From a virus, in the IMG/VR virus record IMGVR_UViG_3300034220_000029, positions 1-64,000 of that record: a stretch of DNA of 64,000 nt; one strand, 5' to 3'. Below are positions 1 through 6,431 of the stretch, in pieces (position 1 is the first letter of the stretch; every line of letters begins with the position of its first letter). The position numbers and the translations under genes are program-made. Under the pieces are notes generated by a model. It searched no databases. It saw only the letters and a list, made by a program, of their open reading frames with translations, and was not told the origin of the DNA.

Positions 1-53
1 GGTAGGGGGTCTGGAAACCCGCATGGATAGGGCCTTCCAACCGGCTACTCTGC

Positions 54-97
54 TTGCAAATCCGAGTAGGTCGGTTCGACTCCGGCCCGCGCCTCCA
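54..97 (+). tRNA. 3' half of a tRNA-Cys(GCA), probable att core
   Basis: The sequence holds a GCA anticodon loop (anticodon 56-58), a perfect T-arm (GTCGG at 70-74, loop TTCGACT, CCGGC at 82-86), an acceptor 3' strand CCGCGCC at 87-93, a discriminator T and an encoded CCA. It closely resembles the 3' half of bacterial tRNA-Cys. No matching 5' acceptor strand (GGCGCGG) or proper anticodon 5' stem lies upstream, so this is a partial tRNA. Temperate phages often carry the 3' end of a tRNA so that integration rebuilds the host gene, and an integrase lies about 180 bp away. I infer an attP or att-half site rather than a functional tRNA. Confidence 0.72.
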
Positions 98-121
98 CTC
101 TAAGCCTTATAAACATTGACG

Positions 122-157
122 CGGCTGCTACGGAAACGATAGCAGCCGTTTCTTTTT
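122..157 (+). terminator. Rho-independent terminator after the tRNA segment
   Basis: A 9-bp perfect stem CGGCTGCTA/TAGCAGCCG (122-130 with 140-148) with a 9-base loop is followed by TTTCTTTTT. This is a textbook intrinsic terminator reading rightward. It may have been carried over with the tRNA 3' end as part of the attachment identity block. Confidence 0.85.
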
Positions 158-275
158 GCGCGTCGTTGTAGGCATAGTCAGGCATGCTTGCGCCCCATAT
201 CGGTAGCAATGCTACCCGCGATCGGATCGACTTGGCCGTGTAGTCGGGTATGATCGCTTCCATTTTGGGGTGGCC

Positions 276-1418
276 ATGGCGAGTGTTCAGGAACGAAACG
301 GGAAGCATCAGTTGCGGGTCAAACACCGGCTGCTGGTGAAGCCCTACCACCAGACCTTCGACACCGACGCTGAAGCGCGCTCGTATGGCTACAAGCTGGA
401 GGCGATGCTTGCCAGCGGGGTCGTGCCGATCGACATGCTGGCGGTGGAACCACGGGGCATCGATCCGACGATTGTCAGCCTGATCAAAGACTACCGCGAG
501 CGCGCGCCCATCACCGACTCCGACAACGTGCTGCTCAATGCCGTGGAGCCGGAGGTGAAGGCCCTGCGCGTGTCGGGGGTCACGTTCCTCTGGGCCGAAA
601 CCTATGTCAAAGACTTAAAGCTGGTGAAGAACCTGGCGCCAGGCTCCATCAGGAAGCGTGTGGGCGTGCTGGCGCGAATCCTGGACTGGCACTTCCGCCG
701 CAGCGCCGTGAACGGCCAGGTCCCGGGCAACGCCCTGCGCCTGCTGCCGATCGGCTACAGCCAGTACAACCAGATTGACGAGTCGGCCCTTGGCAAGGGC
801 AAGGTGGCCAAGGTCGACGTCAAGCGCGATCTCAGGCTGCCGCCCGAGGACGAGGCGCGGGTGAGGTTGGCGTTGTCGGGGGTCAAGCGTAAGGATCGGG
901 AAAGGGGATTGACTCCTGACGCCGAGTTCACTCTTCTTTTCGACTTGATCATCGACACGGGCCTCAGATTGTCCGAAGCATACCGTCTCAGGATCGCTCA
1001 AATCGACTTCGCCATGGGTGTCATAGCGGTGGAAGGTTCCAAGGGCGCCAGGGGGCGCCTGAAGCCTCGTACGGTGCCGATGAAAAAAGAGCTGCGGGAG
1101 AAGCTGAAGAAATGGTGCACCGACCGCGTCGGCCTCGTGTTTTCGTTCTGGGACGGCACGAAGGAGGGCAGGGCACGGGCTACGTCGAAGCTGTCGGTGC
1201 GCTTTGGCAACCTGTTCGATTACGCCGGGGTCGAGAGACTCACGGAGCATGACTTGCGGCACGAGGCTTGCTGCCGGTGGGTCACGCTCCGTGGTTCTGA
1301 CGGGAGATGGGTGTTTTCAGATACGGAGATTTGCAAGATCATGGGGTGGACCAGCGCCGACATGATGCTTCGGTACGCCAGCCTCCGCGGGGAGGACCTG
1401 GCGAACCGCTTGCTCTAG
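276..1418 (+). CDS. int: Tyrosine recombinase / phage integrase
   Basis: This 380-residue protein has the fold order of phage tyrosine integrases: an N-terminal arm-binding region, a core-binding region, and a catalytic domain from about residue 190. Catalytic residues are visible as Arg231 (GLRLSE), the HxxR box (HDLR, His325 and Arg328), the tryptophan at GW (358) and the nucleophile Tyr367 (MLRYAS). I chose ATG at 276, behind GGGG-TGG; a GTG at 270 is in frame. It should integrate and, with the excisionase at 1971-2312, excise the phage at the neighbouring tRNA-Cys. It is the only rightward gene in the left arm. One copy of the dispersed motif (872-881) lies inside it, in a frame reading Leu-Ser-Gly. 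Confidence 0.93.
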   Translation: MASVQERNGKHQLRVKHRLLVKPYHQTFDTDAEARSYGYKLEAMLASGVVPIDMLAVEPRGIDPTIVSLIKDYRERAPITDSDNVLLNAVEPEVKALRVSGVTFLWAETYVKDLKLVKNLAPGSIRKRVGVLARILDWHFRRSAVNGQVPGNALRLLPIGYSQYNQIDESALGKGKVAKVDVKRDLRLPPEDEARVRLALSGVKRKDRERGLTPDAEFTLLFDLIIDTGLRLSEAYRLRIAQIDFAMGVIAVEGSKGARGRLKPRTVPMKKELREKLKKWCTDRVGLVFSFWDGTKEGRARATSKLSVRFGNLFDYAGVERLTEHDLRHEACCRWVTLRGSDGRWVFSDTEICKIMGWTSADMMLRYASLRGEDLANRLL

Positions 1419-1567
1419 TGTCCCCTGGCCTGCATGAACAGGCCGATGTTGCCAATCGCGTAACCCCAGAACGCGATGCCCAGGCCGGTCTGGTGTTTGA
1501 CGAAGACCTGGTCATACCCGATGTAGGCATAGGCCACGCCGATGATAGCGATCAACTCAGCGCTCAT
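1415..1567 (-). CDS. Small membrane protein (50 aa)
   Basis: The gene reads from ATG at 1567 to TAG and overlaps the integrase stop tail to tail. The peptide begins MSAELIAIIGVAYAYIGYD and has a second hydrophobic stretch (GIAFWGYAIGNIGLFM), giving two short membrane-type segments. Its ATG overlaps the stop of the upstream gene as ATGA, which supports real coupled translation. I recognise no family. It is the last gene of the leftward arm. Confidence 0.6.
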   Translation of the reverse strand: MSAELIAIIGVAYAYIGYDQVFVKHQTGLGIAFWGYAIGNIGLFMQARGH

Positions 1568-1974
1568 GGCCACGTCCCTTCAGACGTGAAGCACTTCAGC
1601 AGGATCGCGTCGTCGACGGTGACCGTGATCATGGGCTGGGCCATGCCGTCGAAGCTGTCGAGCGCGAGGGTGGCCAAGGCCCTGAGCCCATCAGTCCGCT
1701 CGAGATAGCGGCTGCCTCTGGCCTCGACGCGCTGCCACGCCGACCACTCCCCCCAGCCACTGGGCTGAGACTTGAGAAACACCCGGGCCTGCAGATCGTT
1801 CGGCCGACTCTGCCCACGCTTGACCGTCCCCCACCAGTGGCGCTTCGGCTTCCAGTCGCGGATGTATTGCTGGACGAGTTCCTCCCGCTCACGGATGATG
1901 CGCCCCTCGCGGGCAGCTTGACGCGCGTCGAGCTGCTCAAGCACCTGGTAGGCAGGAACCTGGGCGGTGCTCAC
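1564..1974 (-). CDS. Hypothetical protein (136 aa)
   Basis: This protein has an acidic, helical N-terminus (about residues 8-45, rich in Glu, Arg and Gln, likely a short coiled coil), then a Trp-rich segment (KPKRHWWGTV, GWGEWSAW). No family is recognised. It is coupled on both sides: its stop overlaps the next ATG (1564-1567), and its own ATG overlaps the excisionase stop (1971-1974). It therefore belongs to the integration/excision end of the leftward operon. Confidence 0.7.
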   Translation of the reverse strand: MSTAQVPAYQVLEQLDARQAAREGRIIREREELVQQYIRDWKPKRHWWGTVKRGQSRPNDLQARVFLKSQPSGWGEWSAWQRVEARGSRYLERTDGLRALATLALDSFDGMAQPMITVTVDDAILLKCFTSEGTWP

Positions 1975-2312
1975 GCGTTACCCCCGACAGCGCTGGTGGC
2001 TGTGAGATTGTCCAGGTTCGGCCGCGGCTGCCGCTTGCGGCCTGAGTGCTTTGGCGCCTCGATGGTGGTAGAGACAAGCACGCCGCCCGGTGCCGGCGGT
2101 GTGCCAGTCCCTGAGCGCCGAACAGCCGCCTGCAGAAGCGCCAGCTCGTTCAGGCGGGCGATGACAGCGCTGCGTGGGAATATCCAGGGCTCGCCAAGCT
2201 TGAGGCCTGGGATGTTGCCGGAGCGAGCGTGCTCCTCGATGGTTCTGGCCGTGCACTTGCAGAGCACTGCCAGGTCCTCGCTGACGAGGATTTCATTTTG
2301 TGTGTCGTTCAT
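1971..2312 (-). CDS. xis: Excisionase-like helix-turn-helix protein
   Basis: Residues 6-50 match the winged-helix of the excisionase/AlpA group: VSEDLAVLCKCTARTIEEHA is the recognition-helix region, followed by GNIPGLKLGEPWIFPRSAV. The remaining half is Pro/Arg-rich and has no recognised domain. With the integrase 550 bp away it is the natural recombination directionality factor. Unlike a lambda-type xis it is transcribed convergently with int. The leader carries an A-rich tract (AATAAAAAGATCGG) instead of a good Shine-Dalgarno sequence, a trait shared with several genes of this block. Confidence 0.75.
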   Translation of the reverse strand: MNDTQNEILVSEDLAVLCKCTARTIEEHARSGNIPGLKLGEPWIFPRSAVIARLNELALLQAAVRRSGTGTPPAPGGVLVSTTIEAPKHSGRKRQPRPNLDNLTATSAVGGNA

Positions 2313-2336
2313 AGCCGATCTTTTTATTTGGGAGAA

Positions 2337-2350
2337 GGCCCCGAAGGGCC
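2337..2350 (-). other. UUCG-tetraloop hairpin between genes
   Basis: Read leftward the sequence is GGCCC-TTCG-GGGCC, a five-pair stem with the very stable UUCG loop. It sits between the stop of the small membrane protein and the excisionase start. No U-run follows, so it is more likely an RNA stability or processing element than a terminator. Confidence 0.5.
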
Positions 2351-2355
2351 GGGGA

Positions 2356-2586
2356 TCACCTGAAGGTTTTGCGCACCACCTGCTGGAGGAACAGCACGAT
2401 CACCCAAGCGCCGCAGAAGACCCAGTAACTAGGGTCCGTCCACGCCGGGTTGCTTGAGGGGAACATTGCCGGCATCACTGATGTCCAGAGCATCCACATG
2501 AGCCACCAGATACCGAGGACTATCGGGACAATGGCGGCCATCAGCAACAGCCAGGCGGCGATGGCGAAGGGTTTGTTGCCCCTCAC
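2356..2586 (-). CDS. Membrane protein (76 aa, GTG start)
   Basis: There are two strong hydrophobic segments (PFAIAAWLLLMAAIVPIVLG and, near the end, YWVFCGAWVIVLFLQQVV) around a Trp-rich middle. I chose the GTG at 2586 because it overlaps the stop of the TAXI-type gene as GTGA; a longer in-frame ATG at 2625 would overlap that gene by over 40 bases. Two membrane spans directly behind a TRAP-type solute-binding protein raise the thought of a small TRAP membrane subunit, but the sequence does not show the TRAP-Q signature to my eye. Confidence 0.62.
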   Translation of the reverse strand: MRGNKPFAIAAWLLLMAAIVPIVLGIWWLMWMLWTSVMPAMFPSSNPAWTDPSYWVFCGAWVIVLFLQQVVRKTFR

Positions 2587-3515
2587 TTTTTCGCTGCCTT
2601 GGCGGGCAAGTCGTACCAGGCCCACTTGCCTTTGTTGGCGGGGTCAACAGCCTGCCACGCAGGGTGCGTGCCGGTGGCTTCCTTCATCTCATCGATCTTG
2701 CCGATGACGCAGCCGCGGAAGCTGGCCAGCGAGTCAATCATCTTTGCTGTTTTGTACTCGCGGGTGACGAGCAGCGCATCGGTGGAGACGGTCGTGATAC
2801 CAGCAGCATTCAGCTTCGAGTAGTTCAAGCGGGCGGGGCGGTACACATGCTTCAGACGCTCAGCGATGGGGCCGGTGATAGGCAGCAGCTTGAAGTTCGG
2901 GCCAAGGTCCGTGATCAGCTTGACGGGCGCACCACCGACGATCAGGCCGGCGCTGACTTCACCGCTTTTGATAGCAGCGACGACGAGGTCGTTGGTTGCG
3001 AATTCCACCACGTTGTAGGTGATCTCGGAGTTCATGCGGATCACCTTGGCTGTGATCGCGGAGCCGCCAGAGGCACCGATCTTCAACCCAGCCAGCGAGG
3101 TCAAGTCGGTCAGCACGACCTCCTTGGACCCCATACCCATGACGCCGCCGACCTTGATGCCGGAGTTCACGGGCGCGACGATGTGAATCTGCTCGTTGTG
3201 AAGCGCCAGCAGCGTCTTAAGGTTGCCCAGCTCCTCGTTCTTCGCGCGCAGGTACAGCACGTCGGACTGGACGAAGGCGGCGTTGACCTCGTTGCCGATC
3301 AGCCGGTCGACATTGTCCATCGAGCCGTTCGAGTTGATCTCGACCATGGCCACCTCGTTGCCGCAGGCATTGACCATCTCTTTGTAGAGAGTGGAGTACG
3401 TCAGCTTGGCGCCGCCGGTGGCGACCTTCAGTGTCTGCGCGGCCACCGGGGCAAAGGAGCAGGAGGCGACGAGCATTGCCGCAGCGAGGGAGAAAATTCG
3501 TGTGAGTTTCTTCAT
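2583..3515 (-). CDS. TAXI-family TRAP-type solute-binding protein
   Basis: This 310-residue protein has a clear signal peptide (MKK, hydrophobic core, APVAAQ cleavage region). The body resembles periplasmic TAXI/NMT1-like substrate-binding proteins: LKVATGGAKLTYSTLYKEM at the mature N-terminus, NGSMDNVDRLIGNEVNAAFVQSD, GSGG-like motifs (IGASGGSA) and a typical C-terminal domain. Such proteins normally bind small carboxylates for a TRAP membrane complex. No TRAP large permease is visible here, so the protein would have to use a host permease or have another role, such as ligand capture or surface alteration. It is very unusual cargo for a phage. It is the first gene of a coupled pair with the membrane protein downstream. 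Confidence 0.75.
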   Translation of the reverse strand: MKKLTRIFSLAAAMLVASCSFAPVAAQTLKVATGGAKLTYSTLYKEMVNACGNEVAMVEINSNGSMDNVDRLIGNEVNAAFVQSDVLYLRAKNEELGNLKTLLALHNEQIHIVAPVNSGIKVGGVMGMGSKEVVLTDLTSLAGLKIGASGGSAITAKVIRMNSEITYNVVEFATNDLVVAAIKSGEVSAGLIVGGAPVKLITDLGPNFKLLPITGPIAERLKHVYRPARLNYSKLNAAGITTVSTDALLVTREYKTAKMIDSLASFRGCVIGKIDEMKEATGTHPAWQAVDPANKGKWAWYDLPAKAAKK

Positions 3516-3541
3516 TTGGTTTTTCTTTTTATGGTGAAGAG

Positions 3542-3829
3542 TTAATAGGCGTTGGGGGTGATCAGTGGATTGATCGACGTAGCTCGGGTGGCGTCCTGGT
3601 CGGCAGCAACCTTCGCTCGGTGGTCCTCGCGCGCTTTGCGCAGGACCTTTTTCATCTGCCGGGTGCCGATCGCGTCGGTCAACTTACGGCGCACCTGCTT
3701 TGACAGCGAGGCTTTGTGGCCCTTGAGCAGCTTGCCGTTCTTGGCGACCAGGCCCGACACATAGAGCCGGTGGTGGTAGCGTTCGAGCGACTCGCCTGCA
3801 AGGCGTTCGGGGGTGTGGAGGTCCTTCAT
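3542..3829 (-). CDS. Basic hypothetical protein (95 aa)
   Basis: The protein is Lys/Arg-rich (KGHKASLSKQVRRKL, QMKKVLRKAREDHRAK) with no membrane segment, as in small nucleic-acid-binding phage proteins. No family is recognised. The start ATG at 3829 follows GGAGATAAGAAG, an acceptable ribosome binding site. It stands alone between two short gaps of about 26 bases. Confidence 0.6.
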   Translation of the reverse strand: MKDLHTPERLAGESLERYHHRLYVSGLVAKNGKLLKGHKASLSKQVRRKLTDAIGTRQMKKVLRKAREDHRAKVAADQDATRATSINPLITPNAY

Positions 3830-3856
3830 TTTTCTTCTTATCTCCGGTGGTTGAAA

Positions 3857-4150
3857 TTACGGTCGCGACAGGTAGGCCTGAGCCTGGTCCGGCGTGCGGG
3901 TGATGGCAATGGCACGAAGCAGCAGATCGGCTGTGATCCCACCGGCTGCAGCTGCGGCCTGCTCGTCAACGGCGCCGACGTCGACGTTGCCTGATCCCAA
4001 TGAGACGGCGCAGCGAACCCCATTGATGCTGTAGACCATGATGAAAGTGCTCGTGCGTGGGTTGCGGAAGAGGCCGGTCGACGGGTAGAGCGCCGCCTGG
4101 TACTCCTGCCCCGCACCGGGGTCGAAGTCCTTGAGGGGGATGGCCTTCAC
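3857..4150 (-). CDS. Hypothetical protein (97 aa)
   Basis: A beta-rich centre (TFIMVYSINGVRCAVSLGSGNV) is followed by an alanine-rich helical C-terminus. The ATG overlaps the stop of the preceding gene (ATGA at 4147-4150). It is a small soluble protein with no recognised family. Confidence 0.6.
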   Translation of the reverse strand: MKAIPLKDFDPGAGQEYQAALYPSTGLFRNPRTSTFIMVYSINGVRCAVSLGSGNVDVGAVDEQAAAAAGGITADLLLRAIAITRTPDQAQAYLSRP

Positions 4151-4386
4151 GCCGCCGCCTTGCTGAAGTCGACGTAGTATTCCCGGCCAACCTCGAAGAA
4201 CGCCGCCGCAGGCTTGTCCTTGTGGATGTTGAGGATCACGCTGGCCGATGGGGTGGCGTCTGTGAAGGCCTTGTTTTCGCTACCTGGCACGTCGCTGTAG
4301 ACCGCCAGCATGTAGACGGCTACGTGGTCCCCCGCAGTAGGGAGGGAAGCGCTGGTAACCTGCATTTTTGCACGTACTGTGTTCAT
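4147..4386 (-). CDS. Conserved phage protein, unknown function (79 aa)
   Basis: I chose ATG at 4386, behind AGGAACACC; an upstream ATG at 4404 lacks a site. The protein looks like one compact beta-rich domain: VRAKMQVTSASL, then HVAVYMLAVYSD, then ASVILNIHKDKPAAAFFEVGREYYVDFS. I recall this pattern in other phages but not with an assigned function. It directly follows the small membrane protein at 4397-4552 in transcription order. Confidence 0.62.
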   Translation of the reverse strand: MNTVRAKMQVTSASLPTAGDHVAVYMLAVYSDVPGSENKAFTDATPSASVILNIHKDKPAAAFFEVGREYYVDFSKAAA

Positions 4387-4396
4387 GGTGTTCCTG

Positions 4397-4552
4397 TTAT
4401 TCAATCTTCAAGGACTTCATTGCTGCATCGTCAGGACCCGCGGAAGCCGGCGCGGAAACTGACGTTGAAGGGGAGGAGCCCCCTTCGAGGAAAAATGCCA
4501 GGCCACCGAGGATGGCGATCAACGTGATAGACGCGAGGATGCGGTACAACAT
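4397..4552 (-). CDS. Small single-span membrane protein (51 aa)
   Basis: MLYRILASITLIAILGGLAF forms one N-terminal membrane segment, followed by a Ser/Pro/Ala-rich, slightly acidic tail. The start ATG immediately follows the stop of the next gene upstream (TAA-ATG), with GAAAGGG as ribosome binding site. It may belong with the neighbouring membrane proteins at 4553-5520. Confidence 0.6.
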   Translation of the reverse strand: MLYRILASITLIAILGGLAFFLEGGSSPSTSVSAPASAGPDDAAMKSLKIE

Positions 4553-5314
4553 TTAGCGGACCCTTTCAGCAAGAGGCGCGGCGGTGTAGATGCCGGCAGT
4601 GGCCTTTTGGGCGTCGATGACATGCGCGGTCAAGCCGAGCTCTGAAGCGGACAGGCCGATCACGGGCGTCTCGTCCATCAGCGATGTCTCCAGCTCGGCG
4701 AACGCGCGGTTCAGTGAGGTCTGGACGGCGTCAATTGCGGTCTCGGTCTTGATGCGCGCGAGGAAGTCATCCTCGTTCATGCCGGCGGCCTTGTTCAAGC
4801 GCTGCGCGGCCTGGCTCATCTTCCAGATCGCTTCGGCGCGGTTGATCTCCAGCTGGAACTTCTCAAGCTCATCTTTGACGCCCTTGTAGCGCGCCTCGCG
4901 CACCTGCAGGAGCCGCTCCATCTGGCGTTGCTGCTCTGCAAACTTCGGCGCGTCTGCAGGGAACGAGACGGCGAAACCTTCCACCTGAGAGGCGAAGTTG
5001 GCAACCTCAGTGCGGAAGGTCGTGATCGACTCCTTGAACTTGGTCAAGGCCTCCCGCTGCGCCTGCCACTCATGCTGCAGTGTCTCCACCGGGTTGCGGG
5101 ACGCCTCATGCCTGATGCCCTTGAGCTTCAGGTTGGCGGCCTTCATCGCCAGCACCGGAGCGCCGTTGATGAGCACCAGGCCCACGACAAGGGCAAGGCC
5201 CAAGCCGATGATCCCTTTGACGGCCAGGAAGATCACCGGGGAGATGAGCACTGCTGCCGTCAGGCCGAGGCCCCACTTCAGCGCTTTTGCTTTTGCTTCG
5301 TTTGTCATGATCAT
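4553..5314 (-). CDS. Membrane-anchored coiled-coil protein (253 aa)
   Basis: Two adjacent hydrophobic segments lie near the N-terminus (WGLGLTAAVLISPVIFLAV and IIGLGLALVVGLVLINGAPV), followed by a long helical region (about residues 65-215) with heptad-like charged runs. The start at 5314 overlaps the upstream stop (ATGA); a second ATG at 5308 is possible. It is probably anchored in the inner membrane with a large coiled-coil domain. No family is recognised. A role in envelope modification or lysis control is conceivable but unsupported. Confidence 0.65.
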   Translation of the reverse strand: MIMTNEAKAKALKWGLGLTAAVLISPVIFLAVKGIIGLGLALVVGLVLINGAPVLAMKAANLKLKGIRHEASRNPVETLQHEWQAQREALTKFKESITTFRTEVANFASQVEGFAVSFPADAPKFAEQQRQMERLLQVREARYKGVKDELEKFQLEINRAEAIWKMSQAAQRLNKAAGMNEDDFLARIKTETAIDAVQTSLNRAFAELETSLMDETPVIGLSASELGLTAHVIDAQKATAGIYTAAPLAERVR

Positions 5315-5520
5315 TTTCCCTTGTTGGCCAGAACGACACAAAGCGTCGCGTCGGTGGCGCTGTTGGACGCGCCCTTGAGGGCGCAGCGCGCCTTCTGAGG
5401 GTCCACGCCGCTGGCCACCATCCTGGCGATGGTGCGGTCCTCGTTGATCGAGCAGGCCACAGGGGCCAGCAGCACGAGCGCGGCCATCGCCGCGACAAAA
5501 TACTTGAATGCAGATTCCAT
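5311..5520 (-). CDS. Small exported protein or lipoprotein-like (69 aa)
   Basis: MESAFKYFVAAMAALVLLAP is a signal-type segment ending at VAC, which is close to but not a canonical lipobox. Two more cysteines lie downstream (ARCALKG, TLCVVLA). The gene is translationally coupled to the coiled-coil membrane protein. The leader is A-rich (AAAAGAAGAAAAAC). Its function is unknown; a spanin-like lipoprotein is possible but the neighbourhood is early, not lysis. Confidence 0.55.
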   Translation of the reverse strand: MESAFKYFVAAMAALVLLAPVACSINEDRTIARMVASGVDPQKARCALKGASNSATDATLCVVLANKGK

Positions 5521-5532
5521 GTTTTTCTTCTT

Positions 5533-6423
5533 TTAGTTGTTGATGAATGATTTCGCCGCAGCACGGATGCGGTCCTGCACGTCTTCACACCTGGCCTGCG
5601 CCACTTGCCAGAGGTCGTCGTCGATGTACCGCTCGATCGCCTCGCGCGCGATCTTCACGAGTTGGGGTGGTGGGATCGCGTCGAGCTCCCAGCTCTTCGT
5701 GCCGTACTTTTTGCGGTAAGACGCAAAGCGGGAGTCGGTGGCCTTCGCAGGATTCGGCGGAGGCTTGAGCTTGGCGATCTGCTCGAAGTTCAGGGCCAGT
5801 CGGTCGAGCTCGATCGGCGTGTCGTACTCCTCGGCGAACAACTTGATCCGCTCCTCAAGGTCCCGGCTCATGTCGATGCCGCTGGGGTCGTGGTCCCCCA
5901 AATGCAGGATGACGATCTCCTGCTCACCGCGTGTGTCGGCGACATCTTTCTCGACGAACTCGCGCAGGACCGTGCCGCTGGGGTAGCCGCGAGCCGCCAA
6001 CAGCGGCACATCGAACTCGTAGCAGACCTGCTGCAGCACCCCGACAAGGGCTTCCTTCTCGACGATGACGATGGGTCGCGTGTACTGGTTGTCCCACATA
6101 TCGATGTGGAAGCTGCGGGCCGACGCCTCCAGAATCTGGGCGCCGTCGGTCCAGCGCTGACGCCGCACGAAGTCGCGGGTGCGGTCTTCGATGGCGTCCC
6201 AGTCCAGCAGGCCGGCCATGCGGCCGTCGTTGACAACCCCGGTGATCGTCTTGTAGCTCTGGACCGTGTTGGGGATCAGGTCCTTGGCCACCAGTTGGTA
6301 GTACAGCTGCCGGACGGTGAGCGTGAAGCCCATCCGCTGGTAGCTTTCGATGATGTCGTTGCAGGTCTCGATCATCCGCAGGGTGGCGGGCTTGAAGGCG
6401 ATGTTCTTATATTTTTGCTTCAT
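5533..6423 (-). CDS. Spo11 / TopoVI-A-like protein (mini-A type)
   Basis: The 296 residues show the two-domain layout of type IIB topoisomerase A subunits and Spo11. The first is a winged-helix 5Y-CAP domain with VRQLYYQL (Tyr41/Tyr42, the place of the catalytic tyrosine). The second is a Toprim domain with the acidic motif VEKE (Glu122/Glu124) and LGDHDPSGID (Asp177, Asp179), the DxDPxG hallmark. No B (GHKL ATPase) subunit is encoded nearby. Stand-alone A-like proteins called mini-A are described from mobile elements. The next genes upstream encode Rad50/SbcC and Mre11/SbcD homologues, the eukaryotic partners of Spo11 in break processing. I chose ATG at 6423 (after TAAAGGCTCCC); a longer reading frame overlaps SbcC. 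Confidence 0.8.
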   Translation of the reverse strand: MKQKYKNIAFKPATLRMIETCNDIIESYQRMGFTLTVRQLYYQLVAKDLIPNTVQSYKTITGVVNDGRMAGLLDWDAIEDRTRDFVRRQRWTDGAQILEASARSFHIDMWDNQYTRPIVIVEKEALVGVLQQVCYEFDVPLLAARGYPSGTVLREFVEKDVADTRGEQEIVILHLGDHDPSGIDMSRDLEERIKLFAEEYDTPIELDRLALNFEQIAKLKPPPNPAKATDSRFASYRKKYGTKSWELDAIPPPQLVKIAREAIERYIDDDLWQVAQARCEDVQDRIRAAAKSFINN

Positions 6424-6431
6424 GGGAGCCT

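Noticed and set aside
1-97. A complete functional tRNA-Cys
   Set aside because: The 5' acceptor strand, D-arm and most of the anticodon 5' stem do not fit.
2356-3515. Complete TRAP transporter operon
   Set aside because: Only a solute-binding protein and a 76-residue membrane protein are present; no large TRAP permease subunit was seen.
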